A stretch of 64,000 bases of DNA from Methylobacterium bullatum (lineage in GTDB: Bacteria > Pseudomonadota > Alphaproteobacteria > Rhizobiales > Beijerinckiaceae): positions 3,756,001 to 3,820,000 of the forward strand of contig LR743504.1 of assembly GCA_902712845.1 (NCBI GenBank), written 5' to 3'. Positions 33,563 through 42,187 of the stretch are shown one piece after another (position 1 is the first letter of the stretch; every line of letters starts with the position of its first letter). Position numbers and translations under genes: made by a program. The notes under the pieces were generated by a model, which did no database searches, was not told where the DNA came from, and was given only the letters and a program-made list of their open reading frames with translations.

Positions 33563-35101
33563 ATGACGGTGGGGATCGAGATGGGTCTGAGCATGGGGCC
33601 GGGCGAAGAGCCCGCCCGGCTCGATCTCGAGGAACTCTTGGCCACCCGACTCCTGGTCCAGGGCAATTCCGGCTCCGGCAAGTCGCATCTCCTGCGCCGC
33701 CTGCTCGAGCAGAGCGCGGGCTCGGTCCAGCAGGTGATCATCGATCCCGAGGGCGATTTCGTCACCCTGGCCGAGGCCTACGGCCACGTGGTCGTGGACG
33801 GCGCCCATGGGGAGGGCGATCTCCAGGCCATCGCGGCGCGGGTGCGCGCCCATCGGGTCTCCGTGGTCCTCACCCTGGAGAGCCTCGACATGGAGGCGCA
33901 GATGCGCGCCGCCGCCGCCTTCCTCGGCGGCCTGTTCGAGGCCGAGCGCAGCCATTGGCACCCCGTCCTCGTCGTGGTCGACGAGGCGCAGATCTTCGCC
34001 CCCGCCGCCGCCAGCGACGTCTCCGACGAGGCGCGCAAGGCCTCTCTCGGGGCCATGACCAACCTGATGTGCCGTGGCCGCAAGCGCGGGCTCGCCGGCA
34101 TCATCGCCACGCAGCGCCTCGCCAAGCTCGCCAAGAACGTGGCGGCCGAGGCCACCAACTTCCTCATGGGCCGCACCTTCCTCGACATCGACATGGCGCG
34201 GGCCGCCGACCTGCTCGGCCTCGACCGCCGGGGCGCCGAGCGGTTCCGCGATCTCTCCCGCGGCGAGTTCGTGGCCCTCGGCCCCGCGTTGAGCCGCCGG
34301 CCGCTGGCCCTGCGCATCGGTCCGGTCTCCACCTCGGCGCGCTCGGGCTCGCCCAAGCTCGTGCCGCTCCCCGCCCCCGCCGACGCGGACCTGCGCGCCC
34401 TCATCCTCACCCGCTCGGCCGAGGACGGCCCGGCCTCCTGGGCTCCGGCACCGCGCACTCCGCCGACGCCCCGCGCGAGCCCCGCCGACCTCCTGCGCGA
34501 ACTCAGCGCCTACCGGCCCGAACCCGCCGAGGCGCCCGAGCCCCTGAGCGAGGAGGAGTTGCGTGCCGGCCTCGACGAGGTGCTGCGCGGCATCGCCGTC
34601 GATCCCGATGCCGGGCGCCAGCCCGTGGCCGTGATCTACCAGGACTTCCTCGTCCGCTGCCGCATGCGCGGGCTCGACGGCGAATCCCTCACCCTCGCCG
34701 CCTTCCGCCGCCGCCTCGGCGTGGCGCGGGCCGGGTTCGACGGGCAGGCCTCCCCGGCCGACGGGGACGGGCGCTGGGACGAGGCGCAGGCCGCCGCCGC
34801 CAACCTGCCCGACGAAGTCCAGGGCCTGTTCCTGCTGCTCGCCCGCGCGGCCCTGGCCGGAGAGCCCTGCCCCGGCGACGAGGCCCTGGCGCGGGCCATC
34901 GGCAGCCGCTCGCCGGGTCGCGCCCGGCGGCTCCTCGCCTATGTGGAGACGCGGGGCACCATCGTCTGCCGCACGGATTTTCGTGGGCTGCGCGTCATCG
35001 CGCTGCCCGTCCTCGGCTGCGAGACCGGGCCGGGCGACCCCAAGGCGTCCCTGCCGGGAAGCGCCGAGCCGGAGATGCCGGGCCTGTTCGCGGCCGAATA
35101 G
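33563..35101 (+). CDS. HerA/FtsK-like ATP-binding protein (DUF87 type)
   Basis: 512 residues. A P-loop ATPase domain fills the first 260: Walker A QGNSGSGKSHLLRRLLE near residue 32, Walker B PVLVVVDEAQIFAP near residue 140, and a sensor/arginine region CRGRKRGLAGIIATQRLAKL. A Pro-rich linker follows, then a helical C-terminal part resembling a winged-helix (ARAIGSRSPGRARRLLAYVE). Similar to stand-alone HerA-like helicases of alphaproteobacteria. No NurA nuclease, Sir2 or other known HerA partner is adjacent, and the next gene is a permease. Its task is unknown; DNA translocation is inferred. Confidence 0.82.
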   Translation: MTVGIEMGLSMGPGEEPARLDLEELLATRLLVQGNSGSGKSHLLRRLLEQSAGSVQQVIIDPEGDFVTLAEAYGHVVVDGAHGEGDLQAIAARVRAHRVSVVLTLESLDMEAQMRAAAAFLGGLFEAERSHWHPVLVVVDEAQIFAPAAASDVSDEARKASLGAMTNLMCRGRKRGLAGIIATQRLAKLAKNVAAEATNFLMGRTFLDIDMARAADLLGLDRRGAERFRDLSRGEFVALGPALSRRPLALRIGPVSTSARSGSPKLVPLPAPADADLRALILTRSAEDGPASWAPAPRTPPTPRASPADLLRELSAYRPEPAEAPEPLSEEELRAGLDEVLRGIAVDPDAGRQPVAVIYQDFLVRCRMRGLDGESLTLAAFRRRLGVARAGFDGQASPADGDGRWDEAQAAAANLPDEVQGLFLLLARAALAGEPCPGDEALARAIGSRSPGRARRLLAYVETRGTIVCRTDFRGLRVIALPVLGCETGPGDPKASLPGSAEPEMPGLFAAE

Positions 35102-35135
35102 GCCACGCCCCTCCCGTCTGAGGGGCGGGTCGTCG

Positions 35136-36464
35136 TCACACCCGCGCGCGCCCGGCCTCGGAGACCTGCCCGATCCGGGTCATGCCGAGGAGGTGATAGA
35201 TCAGGATGGCGCCGAAGGTGGCGGTGCCGATGCCGCCGAAGGCGAAGGAACCGAATTTCAGGGTCAGGTCGCCCGCGCCCAGCACCACGGCGACGCCGAC
35301 CGTGAGGAGGTTGCGGGCATTGGCGAAGTCCACCCGGTTCTCCACCCAGATCCGCCCGGCAGTGGCCGCGATCAGCCCGAACACCACCACCGAGAGGCCG
35401 CCGATCACCGGCACCGGCAGGGTCAGGATCAGCGCCCCGAATTTCGGGCACAGGCCGAACAGGATCGCGGTGAAACCGGCCACCACGAAGACCAGGGTCG
35501 AGTAGATCCGGGTCATGGCCATGACGCCCATATTCTCCGCATAGGTCGTCACCCCCGTGCCGCCGAGCCCGCCCGACAGCATGGTGGCGAGGCCGTCGCC
35601 GAGGAAGGCGCGGGCGATGTAGGGGTCGAGGTTGCGGCTCGTCATCGCGCCGATGGCTTTGATATGGCCGAGATTCTCGGCGATCAGCACCACGAAGACC
35701 GGGGCGATGAGGGCGGTCGCCTTGAGGTCGAAGATCGGTGCCACGAAGCCCGGAACGCCGATCCAGGGGGCGGCCATGACGGCGGAGAAGTCGATGGGCT
35801 TGGCGAGACCGAGCCCGTTGGCGAGGAGGAGATAGAGCAGGTAGGCGAGGGCCGCCCCGATCAGGATCGGCAGGCGCCGGGCGAGGCCGGGCGCGTAGAT
35901 GGTGATGACGCTGACGATGACCACCGTCAGAAGGCCGAACCAAGTGTCGAAGGCGGAGGCCGAGATGATCCGCGTCGCGATCGGCGCGAGGTTGAGGCCG
36001 ATGGCGGCCACCACCGCGCCGGTCACCACCGGGGGCATCACCCGCTCCACCCAGGCATAGCCGACGAGCCCGATGACGGCGCCCACGAGGCCATAGAGCA
36101 GGCCCGCCGCGACGATGCCGCCGAGCGCCACGGCGATGTTGGGGTTCGGCCCCGCCCCGGCATAGCCCGTGGCCGCGATCACCACCCCGACGAAGGCCGC
36201 CGACGAGCCAAGATAGCTCGGCACCCGGCCGCCCGTGGCGAGGAAGAAGATCAGCGTACCGATGCCGGAGAAGAAGATCGCCAGGTTGGGGTCGAACCCC
36301 ATCAGGATCGGCATCAGGGCGGTGGCGCCGAACATCGCCACCACGTGCTGGAAGCCGAGGAGCACGGTCTGGCCCGCGGGCAGCCGCTCGTCGGGCATGA
36401 CGTCCGTGGCCTCCGACGTCGCATCCCTGGCGCGCCAGACGGGGAAATAGGGTTCGGCTGCCAT
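35136..36464 (-). CDS. rutG: Pyrimidine permease RutG-like (NCS2/uracil-xanthine family)
   Basis: 442 residues with about 14 membrane segments. PDERLPAGQTVLLGFQHVVA, MFGATALMPILMGFDPNLAI and RVPSYLGSSAAFVGVVIAA resemble RutG, the uracil/thymine importer of the rut system. The transport-site motifs LIAENLGHIKAIGAMTSRNL and LGGTGVTTYAENMGVMAMTR are present. ATG 36464 was chosen by the family-like start AAEPYFPVW. It is on the same strand as rutABCDF but separated from rutF by two polysaccharide genes, so it may have its own promoter. Confidence 0.85.
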   Translation of the reverse strand: MAAEPYFPVWRARDATSEATDVMPDERLPAGQTVLLGFQHVVAMFGATALMPILMGFDPNLAIFFSGIGTLIFFLATGGRVPSYLGSSAAFVGVVIAATGYAGAGPNPNIAVALGGIVAAGLLYGLVGAVIGLVGYAWVERVMPPVVTGAVVAAIGLNLAPIATRIISASAFDTWFGLLTVVIVSVITIYAPGLARRLPILIGAALAYLLYLLLANGLGLAKPIDFSAVMAAPWIGVPGFVAPIFDLKATALIAPVFVVLIAENLGHIKAIGAMTSRNLDPYIARAFLGDGLATMLSGGLGGTGVTTYAENMGVMAMTRIYSTLVFVVAGFTAILFGLCPKFGALILTLPVPVIGGLSVVVFGLIAATAGRIWVENRVDFANARNLLTVGVAVVLGAGDLTLKFGSFAFGGIGTATFGAILIYHLLGMTRIGQVSEAGRARV

Positions 36465-36571
36465 GATCGCGTCGTCTCCGGACGGTGGGGTCGCGTGATG
36501 CACATCGCGTGATGCAAGGAGCGTGGCAGCCGCATCCCATGGAGCCGCCTGACGCTTCGGGACGGTGTCCC

Positions 36572-36642
36572 GAGCAGGTTTCGCAGAACATCGGAGAACT
36601 GAGCGGGGTCAAGCGTTGGCTTGCCAGCGCGACCCTGCTTAG
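36572..36642. repeat. Dispersed repeat family D, copy 1 (AGCAGGTT element)
   Basis: Starts GAGCAGGTTTCGCAGAA and ends GCGTTGGCTTGCCAGCGCGA followed by CCCTGCTTAG. The ends are imperfect inverted copies. A second copy in the same orientation lies at 39973-40077. The last bases overlap the stop codon (36639-36641) of the O-antigen-ligase-like gene. Confidence 0.7.
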
Positions 36643-37841
36643 CCCGGCCCGATCGCGGACTCCTCCGACCGCCCCGCCAAGGCGAAGGCGATGGGCAGCC
36701 AGAGGAAGAGGAAATGCATGTTCACGAACGAGAACGGGTTGGGAAGGTCCGATCCCATGTAGCCGAAGCTGAAGATCAGCGCGGTGGCGCAGAAGGTCGA
36801 GAGTTCTCCGTCGACGGTCGCGAGGTGACGGCAATAGACGAAGGTCATCGCCAGGGCGGCCACCAAGGCCGGGACGCCGAAATACATCGCCGTGCCGAAG
36901 AGGCCGTTATGGGCGTGGTTGAACAGCGAATCGGCAAAGCGGAAGACGGGCGTGAAACCGAGCAGGGGCCGCTGCGAGATATGCTCGAACACCCAGGTCC
37001 AGATCTGCTGGCGGCTGGAGGGACGGCAGAAATTCGACTGGTCGACGCAGAGCATCGCTCTCAGCCAGGGCTCGATCACGATCAGCGCCGTGGTGAGGCT
37101 CCAGGCCAGGAGGGCCACCGCGAAGAGGCGCCAGCCGGTGAGACGCCAACCATCCGGACGCCACGGCGGCCGCGTCGCCACCAGGGCGACGACCGTCGCG
37201 AGGATGGGACCGCGGCTCTGGGTCATGGCCACGGCCACGACGATCGGCAGCGCGGCCAGGGCGACGAGGGCGATCGTCGCGGGCGTGGCCGGGCGTGACC
37301 GGTCACCGAGGAGGGCGACGATGCCGATCAGGGCGATGCAGAGGCCGCCGGCTCCCGGGATGGAGTTGGACGGCCGGCCCAGCGGCACGAGCCTATCCGC
37401 CAAGGAGAGGCCCCCGCCGAAATGCAGGACGAGCGTCAGGAGTGCGCTGAGGCTGGCCACGGCAAAGAGCGCGCCCAGGATGAAGCGGAGGCCGCAGCAG
37501 GCGAGCAGGCGCCGTCCCGCCAGGAGGGCGACGGCCAGGAGCGCGAAATTCGCCACCGCATCGCTTGCCGGCCCCAGGGGAATGCCATTGACGAGAAGGC
37601 CGAGCACCGTCCAGGCGGCGAAGCCCGCGAGCGCGGCGAGCCCCCATTCCAGGGCGCGCGGCAGGCGTTCGCGCAGCAGCGTCGGATCGCTCACGGCGAT
37701 GGTGACGAGCCCCGCGATCATCAGCTTGGCCGAGAGGTTCTTGGCGATGAAATAGGCGGAGACCAGCAGCAGGAGGTAGCCGGCCACGCAGAGGACGTTC
37801 CGCCCCGCGAGGCCGCGTGCCGAGGTGTCCGGGGTCGTCAT
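36639..37841 (-). CDS. O-antigen ligase/polymerase-like membrane protein
   Basis: 400 residues with about eleven membrane segments and one larger periplasmic loop near residues 255-320. It contains MTQSRGPILATVVAL (the SRGP arginine motif), SSRQQIWTWVFEHISQRPLLG and the FNHAHNGLFGTAMYFG motif, all typical of the O-antigen ligase/Wzy/exopolysaccharide polymerase family. Probably joins or polymerises a surface glycan. It starts 3 bp after the GT61 gene, with which it forms an operon. The stop codon lies in a repeat arm. Confidence 0.8.
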   Translation of the reverse strand: MTTPDTSARGLAGRNVLCVAGYLLLLVSAYFIAKNLSAKLMIAGLVTIAVSDPTLLRERLPRALEWGLAALAGFAAWTVLGLLVNGIPLGPASDAVANFALLAVALLAGRRLLACCGLRFILGALFAVASLSALLTLVLHFGGGLSLADRLVPLGRPSNSIPGAGGLCIALIGIVALLGDRSRPATPATIALVALAALPIVVAVAMTQSRGPILATVVALVATRPPWRPDGWRLTGWRLFAVALLAWSLTTALIVIEPWLRAMLCVDQSNFCRPSSRQQIWTWVFEHISQRPLLGFTPVFRFADSLFNHAHNGLFGTAMYFGVPALVAALAMTFVYCRHLATVDGELSTFCATALIFSFGYMGSDLPNPFSFVNMHFLFLWLPIAFALAGRSEESAIGPG

Positions 37842-37844
37842 GCG

Positions 37845-39053
37845 TCAGGCCCCGGCATGGAGTCTCGGTGCGGGTTCCACGGCGCGGAGGATGGCCTCCG
37901 CCGTGGCCGCGGGATCGATCGCGAAGGATTGCCGGGCGCCCTCCGGGCCGCCCAGGACCGGCACGTAGTCGGCCCCGCCCTCACTCGCCCAGTGAAGCAC
38001 TGTGCTCTTGCGGGAGGTCGAGGCCATCAGTTCGACGACGGTGGCGCCGGGCTTGCAGAAGATCGTGTTGGCCAGGGCGGCGCCGTGCACGGCAGCCACG
38101 ACGTCGGCACCCGCTATCGCCGCCATCTGCTCGGCATGGTTGCCCCATCCCGGCTCGAAGATGCGGAAGCCCGCGCGTTCCAGCCGCTCGACCAGCGCGT
38201 CCTCGCCCTCCACGACGCGCAGGCGCTGGTTGCGGCGCCGGAGATAGAGCTTCGAGGCCGGCGGCGTGATCGGATGCCCCCGATAGGCCGCACGGAAGAT
38301 GGCCCGTGCCGTATCCAGTGCCTGGGGTACGCCGAAGATCCGTTCGATATTGGGGCAATGGCTCCGGGCATAGACATAGCGCTCCGTGACCACATGGTCC
38401 GTCGCCTTGAGCACGAGTTGCCGGATCGGGTAGCCGAGCGCCTTCAGCCCATCGAGAAAGGCGGTCACGAGGGGCGGGTGCGAGGCCGTGACGAACACCG
38501 TCTCCTCCCGCTTGTCGATGGCACCGACGCGCACGGCCTCGCAGATCGGCATCAGCACGTCGGTGAGGAGATGGCCGAAATGGAAGACGGGCGGGATCGC
38601 GAGGCAGCGCTCCGTCAGGACGATCTTGCGCAGGCCGATCGGTGCGGGGTGGCAGAAGGCCCAGCGCGCCTGGCCCCGCTGGCCGAGGGAGATCTGGCGG
38701 CCCGTGTCGTAATCGGCGGGGATCACGGTGTGGCCGGGAATCAGGACGCCGCCGATCCCGGCGATCATCGTGCGGGTGGTGTCCCCCATGCAGGCCGTCT
38801 CCAGCCCGTTCATCACATCGGCGTTGTGGCGCATGACGATGGCCCGCGCCGCGTCGTAGCCGGGCGCGCAGAGGCGATGCCTCCGGGTCTCGTCGCTGAT
38901 CACCCGCGCGCGGTCGGCCGGCCAGGCGAAATCCGGGAAGTAACCCGTGCTCCGCCGCAGGGCGGGATGCCAGCCCAGCAGGGCAGTGCTGAAGGCCGAC
39001 GCATAGGGCTTCAGATCGAACAGGCGTTCGAGGAAGGTATGGTGCCGAGCCAA
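37845..39053 (-). CDS. Glycosyltransferase family 61-like protein (DUF563)
   Basis: 402 residues. The middle has FHFGHLLTDVLMPICEAVRV, as in DUF563/GT61 proteins. The C-terminal half has KLYLRRRNQRLRVVEGEDAL and AAVHGAALANTIFCKPGATV, the nucleotide-sugar binding features of the family. No membrane helix. Probably adds a sugar to a surface polysaccharide together with the ligase-like protein encoded next. Both genes interrupt the rut gene order between rutF and rutG. Confidence 0.8.
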   Translation of the reverse strand: MARHHTFLERLFDLKPYASAFSTALLGWHPALRRSTGYFPDFAWPADRARVISDETRRHRLCAPGYDAARAIVMRHNADVMNGLETACMGDTTRTMIAGIGGVLIPGHTVIPADYDTGRQISLGQRGQARWAFCHPAPIGLRKIVLTERCLAIPPVFHFGHLLTDVLMPICEAVRVGAIDKREETVFVTASHPPLVTAFLDGLKALGYPIRQLVLKATDHVVTERYVYARSHCPNIERIFGVPQALDTARAIFRAAYRGHPITPPASKLYLRRRNQRLRVVEGEDALVERLERAGFRIFEPGWGNHAEQMAAIAGADVVAAVHGAALANTIFCKPGATVVELMASTSRKSTVLHWASEGGADYVPVLGGPEGARQSFAIDPAATAEAILRAVEPAPRLHAGA

Positions 39054-39396
39054 GCAGGTCCCCCACGAAATCGCACGCTCGACCCTACGGCACCATTGGT
39101 GAAGATCGTTGGAACGACTCCACCGAGTCTACGGTCTCGCCCCGCAGCGTAGGGCGGAATGTGTATTTCGAATGCCCGATGCAAATGGAGAGCTTGGCTC
39201 ACCCGGTCGAACCCGGTTCTCCGGTCCGATGCCGTGGTGCATGACAAGCCCGACGTCGATCAATGGTGATGCGGTAAGCAGCCCCGGTGGATAAATCAAC
39301 ATCCTCCCGCCCATCGAACGTGCGCCCATCGAACGTGCGCCCATCGAACGTGCGCGCATGAACGGCCGGATGGGCCGCATCGTTCGGAGCTTGGCG
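39054..39396. other. Intergenic region between GT61 gene and rutF, with a small tandem repeat
   Basis: This 343-bp spacer has no credible gene. It lies upstream of the GT61-ligase pair and should hold that pair's promoter. The only structure I see is a 15-bp unit GCCCATCGAACGTGC repeated three times without interruption at 39309-39353, near the end of rutF. Confidence 0.5.
39309..39353. repeat. Three tandem copies of a 15-bp unit
   Basis: GCCCATCGAACGTGC occurs at 39309, 39324 and 39339 with no differences and no spacer. A slipped-strand array of this size is likely to vary between strains. It sits 44 bp beyond the rutF stop. Confidence 0.85.
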
Positions 39397-39954
39397 TCAG
39401 AGCGCCCCCAGCAGGCCGTCCGCCTTGCGGGCGGGCGCGGGTGGCACCGTCGATGACACGGGCAAGGTGTGGTAGCGCCGGCCGGCATAGACGAGGCCCT
39501 GTCCTCCCCTCGGCTCCGAGAGATCCACCACCTCGCAGAACAGCACGTCGTGGCTGCCGACGGCGTGGCGGGCGACGATGCGGCAATCGAAGGCGGCGAG
39601 CGCCCCCTCCAGCACCGGCGCCCCGGTTGCGAGTTCGCCCCACGCCGCTGCGGCGAAGCGCTCGTCCATGGGGGTGCGACCGCCGAACGCACCCGCGATG
39701 CCAGCCTGCTCGCCCGACAGGGTGTTCACGCACAGGACCGCGTTGGCGCTCACCGCCGCGTAGGCCGAGGAGGTGCGGTTGATGCAGACCAGGAGGGTCG
39801 GCGGCGCGTCGCTGACGCTGCAGACGGAGGAGGCGGTGAAGCCCGCCCGTCCTCCCGGTCCATCGCTGGTGACGAGATGGACCGAGCTGGCCAGATGCGA
39901 CATCGCCTCGCGGAAGGCGCCGGCTTCGACCGTGGGCATCGTCGTCTCGCTCAT
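39397..39954 (-). CDS. rutF: Flavin reductase RutF
   Basis: 185 residues of the flavin reductase split-barrel family. [41 protein letters not shown] and [12 protein letters not shown] match RutF, which supplies reduced FMN to the RutA monooxygenase. ATG 39954 gives the family start ([13 protein letters not shown]). It lies 120 bp downstream of rutD across a dispersed repeat. Cytosolic. Confidence 0.88.
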   Translation of the reverse strand: MSETTMPTVEAGAFREAMSHLASSVHLVTSDGPGGRAGFTASSVCSVSDAPPTLLVCINRTSSAYAAVSANAVLCVNTLSGEQAGIAGAFGGRTPMDERFAAAAWGELATGAPVLEGALAAFDCRIVARHAVGSHDVLFCEVVDLSEPRGGQGLVYAGRRYHTLPVSSTVPPAPARKADGLLGAL

Positions 39955-39972
39955 GGCCGGGGGCTTTCCTCT

Positions 39973-40077
39973 CAGCAGGTTTAGCAAAAGTGGTCACCGG
40001 TTTCGCGCCTCAAAACCTGCGACACTTCAGAGGCCTGAGCGAGGTGTCGCGTTGGCTTGCCAATGCGAACCTGCTCA
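39973..40077. repeat. Dispersed repeat family D, copy 2
   Basis: Begins CAGCAGGTTTAGCAAAAG and ends CGCGTTGGCTTGCCAATGCG then AACCTGCTCAG, matching copy 1 at 36572-36642 at both ends with a longer middle. It fills the gap between rutF and rutD. Its terminal CTCAG contributes the rutD stop codon (40075-40077). Confidence 0.7.
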
Positions 40078-40854
40078 GGGTCGGTCGAGAAAGGCGAGGA
40101 GGGCGCGGTTGAACGCCTCCGCCTGCGTCACGCTATGGGCGTGGCCGCCGCCCTTGGCCAGATCCAGCCTGGCGTCGGGCAGGGCCGACGCGAGCCGCTC
40201 CGAGCACAGATAGGGCACCAGCACGTCGTCTTCCGCCGCCATCACCAGGGTTTCGTGCGGGATGTCGGCGAGACGATCGCCGAGATCGAAGGCTTCGAGC
40301 GCCGCGATCCGTCGGAACGTGTTCTCAGGCCCGGGGAAATGCGCGAGCGCATGGGCCTCGTCCGCCGCCACCCGCCCGGCGTTGAGCGACAGCCAGGGCG
40401 CCGGGTAGAGGAAGATGGCCTGCGCCGCCACATAGGCTTCCGGTCCGGCATGGGTCAGCAGCGCCTTGCGGGCGGCAAAGCAGCGCTTCGTCGCCGGATC
40501 GGCCCTGTCCCAGCCGTTGACGACCACGAGGCGCCCGACCCGGTCGGGATGGGTGCGCGCGAGTTCGAGGCCGATCAGGCCGCCCAGCGCATGCCCGACG
40601 ATGTCGGCGCTGACGATGCCGAGATCGTCCAGCACCCGGAGCGCGTCGCGGGCCATCGCCGCGATGTCGTGGCCCTCCTCCAGCGCATCGGGCGAGCGCC
40701 CGGTGCCACGATGGTCGTAGCCGACCACCCGGAAGCGCTCGGCCAGAGCCGGTATCTGCGGCGCGAAATAGCCGCAGGAGCCGCCGAGACCCGGCGAGAG
40801 CAGGATGGTGCGCGCTCCGGCCCCGTGGACCTCGTGGTGGATGGCCGCGCTCAC
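40075..40854 (-). CDS. rutD: Aminoacrylate hydrolase RutD (alpha/beta hydrolase)
   Basis: 259 residues. It speeds breakdown of aminoacrylate in the Rut pathway. The fold has [17 protein letters not shown], the nucleophile elbow region [16 protein letters not shown] in which Ala replaces the usual Ser, and a late [18 protein letters not shown] with the His. Absence of the nucleophile Ser in the elbow is notable, though the call rests on operon position and overall similarity. GTG 40854 overlaps the rutC stop by 4 bp. Confidence 0.85.
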   Translation of the reverse strand: MSAAIHHEVHGAGARTILLSPGLGGSCGYFAPQIPALAERFRVVGYDHRGTGRSPDALEEGHDIAAMARDALRVLDDLGIVSADIVGHALGGLIGLELARTHPDRVGRLVVVNGWDRADPATKRCFAARKALLTHAGPEAYVAAQAIFLYPAPWLSLNAGRVAADEAHALAHFPGPENTFRRIAALEAFDLGDRLADIPHETLVMAAEDDVLVPYLCSERLASALPDARLDLAKGGGHAHSVTQAEAFNRALLAFLDRP

Positions 40855-41240
40855 GGCTTGCCCACATGCGCGATCGTGGCGATCTCCACCAGGGCGTCGG
40901 GCTTCACCAGGCCGCACTGGATGCAGTAGCGCGCCGGCTTCTCGCCGGGGAAGTAGCTGGCATAGACCGCGTTGATCGCGGCGTAATCGGCCCAGTCCTT
41001 CAGGAAGATGTGGTTGAAGGTGACGTCGTCCATGGTACCGCCGGCCGCCGTGACGACGCCCTTGATCGTCTCCAGCACGTGGCGGGTCTGGGCGCCGGCA
41101 TCTCCCACATGGACGACGTTGGCGTCGGCATCCAGCGGCAGGGTGCCGGAGACGTAGAGCACGCCGTCGGCGAGGGTGCCCGGCACGTAGGGGGCCAACG
41201 GCTTGCCGGTGCCGGGGGGAATGATCGCGGTCTTGGGCAT
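40851..41240 (-). CDS. rutC: RutC, RidA family aminoacrylate deaminase/peracid reductase
   Basis: 129 residues of the RidA (YjgF/UK114) family: [40 protein letters not shown] and the ligand-site [20 protein letters not shown] with the conserved Arg just before it. In E. coli RutC acts after RutB in uracil degradation. A 215-bp gap with a palindromic repeat separates it from rutB, an interruption of what is otherwise a tight operon. Confidence 0.92.
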   Translation of the reverse strand: MPKTAIIPPGTGKPLAPYVPGTLADGVLYVSGTLPLDADANVVHVGDAGAQTRHVLETIKGVVTAAGGTMDDVTFNHIFLKDWADYAAINAVYASYFPGEKPARYCIQCGLVKPDALVEIATIAHVGKP

Positions 41241-41320
41241 GGTTCGCAGTACTCCCGTTCGATCGTCGAAATGGCCGTCTTCGTCGTCTGTGTTGCCTGT
41301 GTCGTCTTGCCCGCCCGTGA

Positions 41321-41434
41321 CCTCATCCTGAGGTGCCGCAGCGTAGCGGAGGCCTCGAAGGAGGCTTTCAGCTCGCTCCCAGGGGCCTGGAGGCCTCCTT
41401 CGAGGCCCGCTGACGCGGGCACCTCAGGATGAGG
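41321..41434. repeat. Palindromic repeat family A, copy 2, inside the rut operon
   Basis: Arms CCTCATCCTGAGG (41321-41333) and CCTCAGGATGAGG (41422-41434), with inner GGCCTCGAAGGAGG and CCTCCTTCGAGGCC complementary. It lies between rutB and rutC. On the rut mRNA it would form a long hairpin that could reduce or rebalance expression of rutC, rutD and rutF. Confidence 0.85.
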
Positions 41435-41455
41435 TCGAGGGCGGGAGGGAGGATG

Positions 41456-42187
41456 TCACTCCGCCACCACGGCGTCCCGCTCAGCCAGCGCCGCTTTGAA
41501 GCTCGCCAGGTCCGAGACCCAGCCGAAGAAGGTCTCGATATTGGCGAGCGCGCCCGCCTGCAGGCTGTCCGGCCCCGCCTGGTGCGTTGCGTCGGCCAGC
41601 ACGATGCCGAAATATTCGAGGAAGAACCCGTCGCGCAGGGTCGATTCCACGCAGACGTTGGTGGCGATGCCGGTGAAGACCAGGGTGCGGATGCCGGCCG
41701 AGCGCAGCAGGCTGTCGAGCTGGGTGCTGTAGAAGCCGCTGTAGCGCGGTTTCGGCAGCACGATGTCATCGGGCTCGGGCTTCAGCGCATCCACCAGGGC
41801 GTAGTCCCAGGTTCCCTTGGCGAGCAGCCGCTCGTTCATGTCGGGGCGGCTGCGCATGGTCTTGAGGGCGTTGGACTTGTGCCAGTTCGGCGAGCCCGGC
41901 CCGCCGGCCTCCACATAGTCCGGGTCCCAGCCGTTCTGGAACCAGACGACCCTGATCCCGGCCTTGCGGGCGGCGGCGACGGCCGTCGCGATCCGCTCGA
42001 TCACCGGCCCGGTCGCCGAGACGTCGAACCCGGCGAGATCGAGATAGCCGCCCTTGGTGGCATAGGCGTTCTGCATGTCGACGACGATGAGGGCCGTGGC
42101 CTCGGCGTCGAAGGCGATGGGTTCTGGCCGCGCGGGGAGGGTGATGCCGCCATGGCGCCCGGCCGGATCGTGATAGCCGGCGACCAT
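41456..42187 (-). CDS. rutB: Ureidoacrylate/peroxyureidoacrylate amidohydrolase RutB
   Basis: 243 residues of the isochorismatase-like hydrolase family. It releases carbamate (then ammonia and CO2) from the ring-opened pyrimidine. The catalytic triad is visible: Asp in [16 protein letters not shown], Lys in [13 protein letters not shown] and Cys in [20 protein letters not shown] 42187 overlaps the rutA stop by one base; a GTG one codon upstream is possible. Long conserved segments such as [20 protein letters not shown] identify RutB rather than a general cysteine hydrolase. Confidence 0.95.
   Translation of the reverse strand: MVAGYHDPAGRHGGITLPARPEPIAFDAEATALIVVDMQNAYATKGGYLDLAGFDVSATGPVIERIATAVAAARKAGIRVVWFQNGWDPDYVEAGGPGSPNWHKSNALKTMRSRPDMNERLLAKGTWDYALVDALKPEPDDIVLPKPRYSGFYSTQLDSLLRSAGIRTLVFTGIATNVCVESTLRDGFFLEYFGIVLADATHQAGPDSLQAGALANIETFFGWVSDLASFKAALAERDAVVAE

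Noticed and set aside
39309..39353. CRISPR or integron site from the 15-bp tandem units
   Set aside because: The three units are contiguous without spacers; it is a plain tandem repeat.
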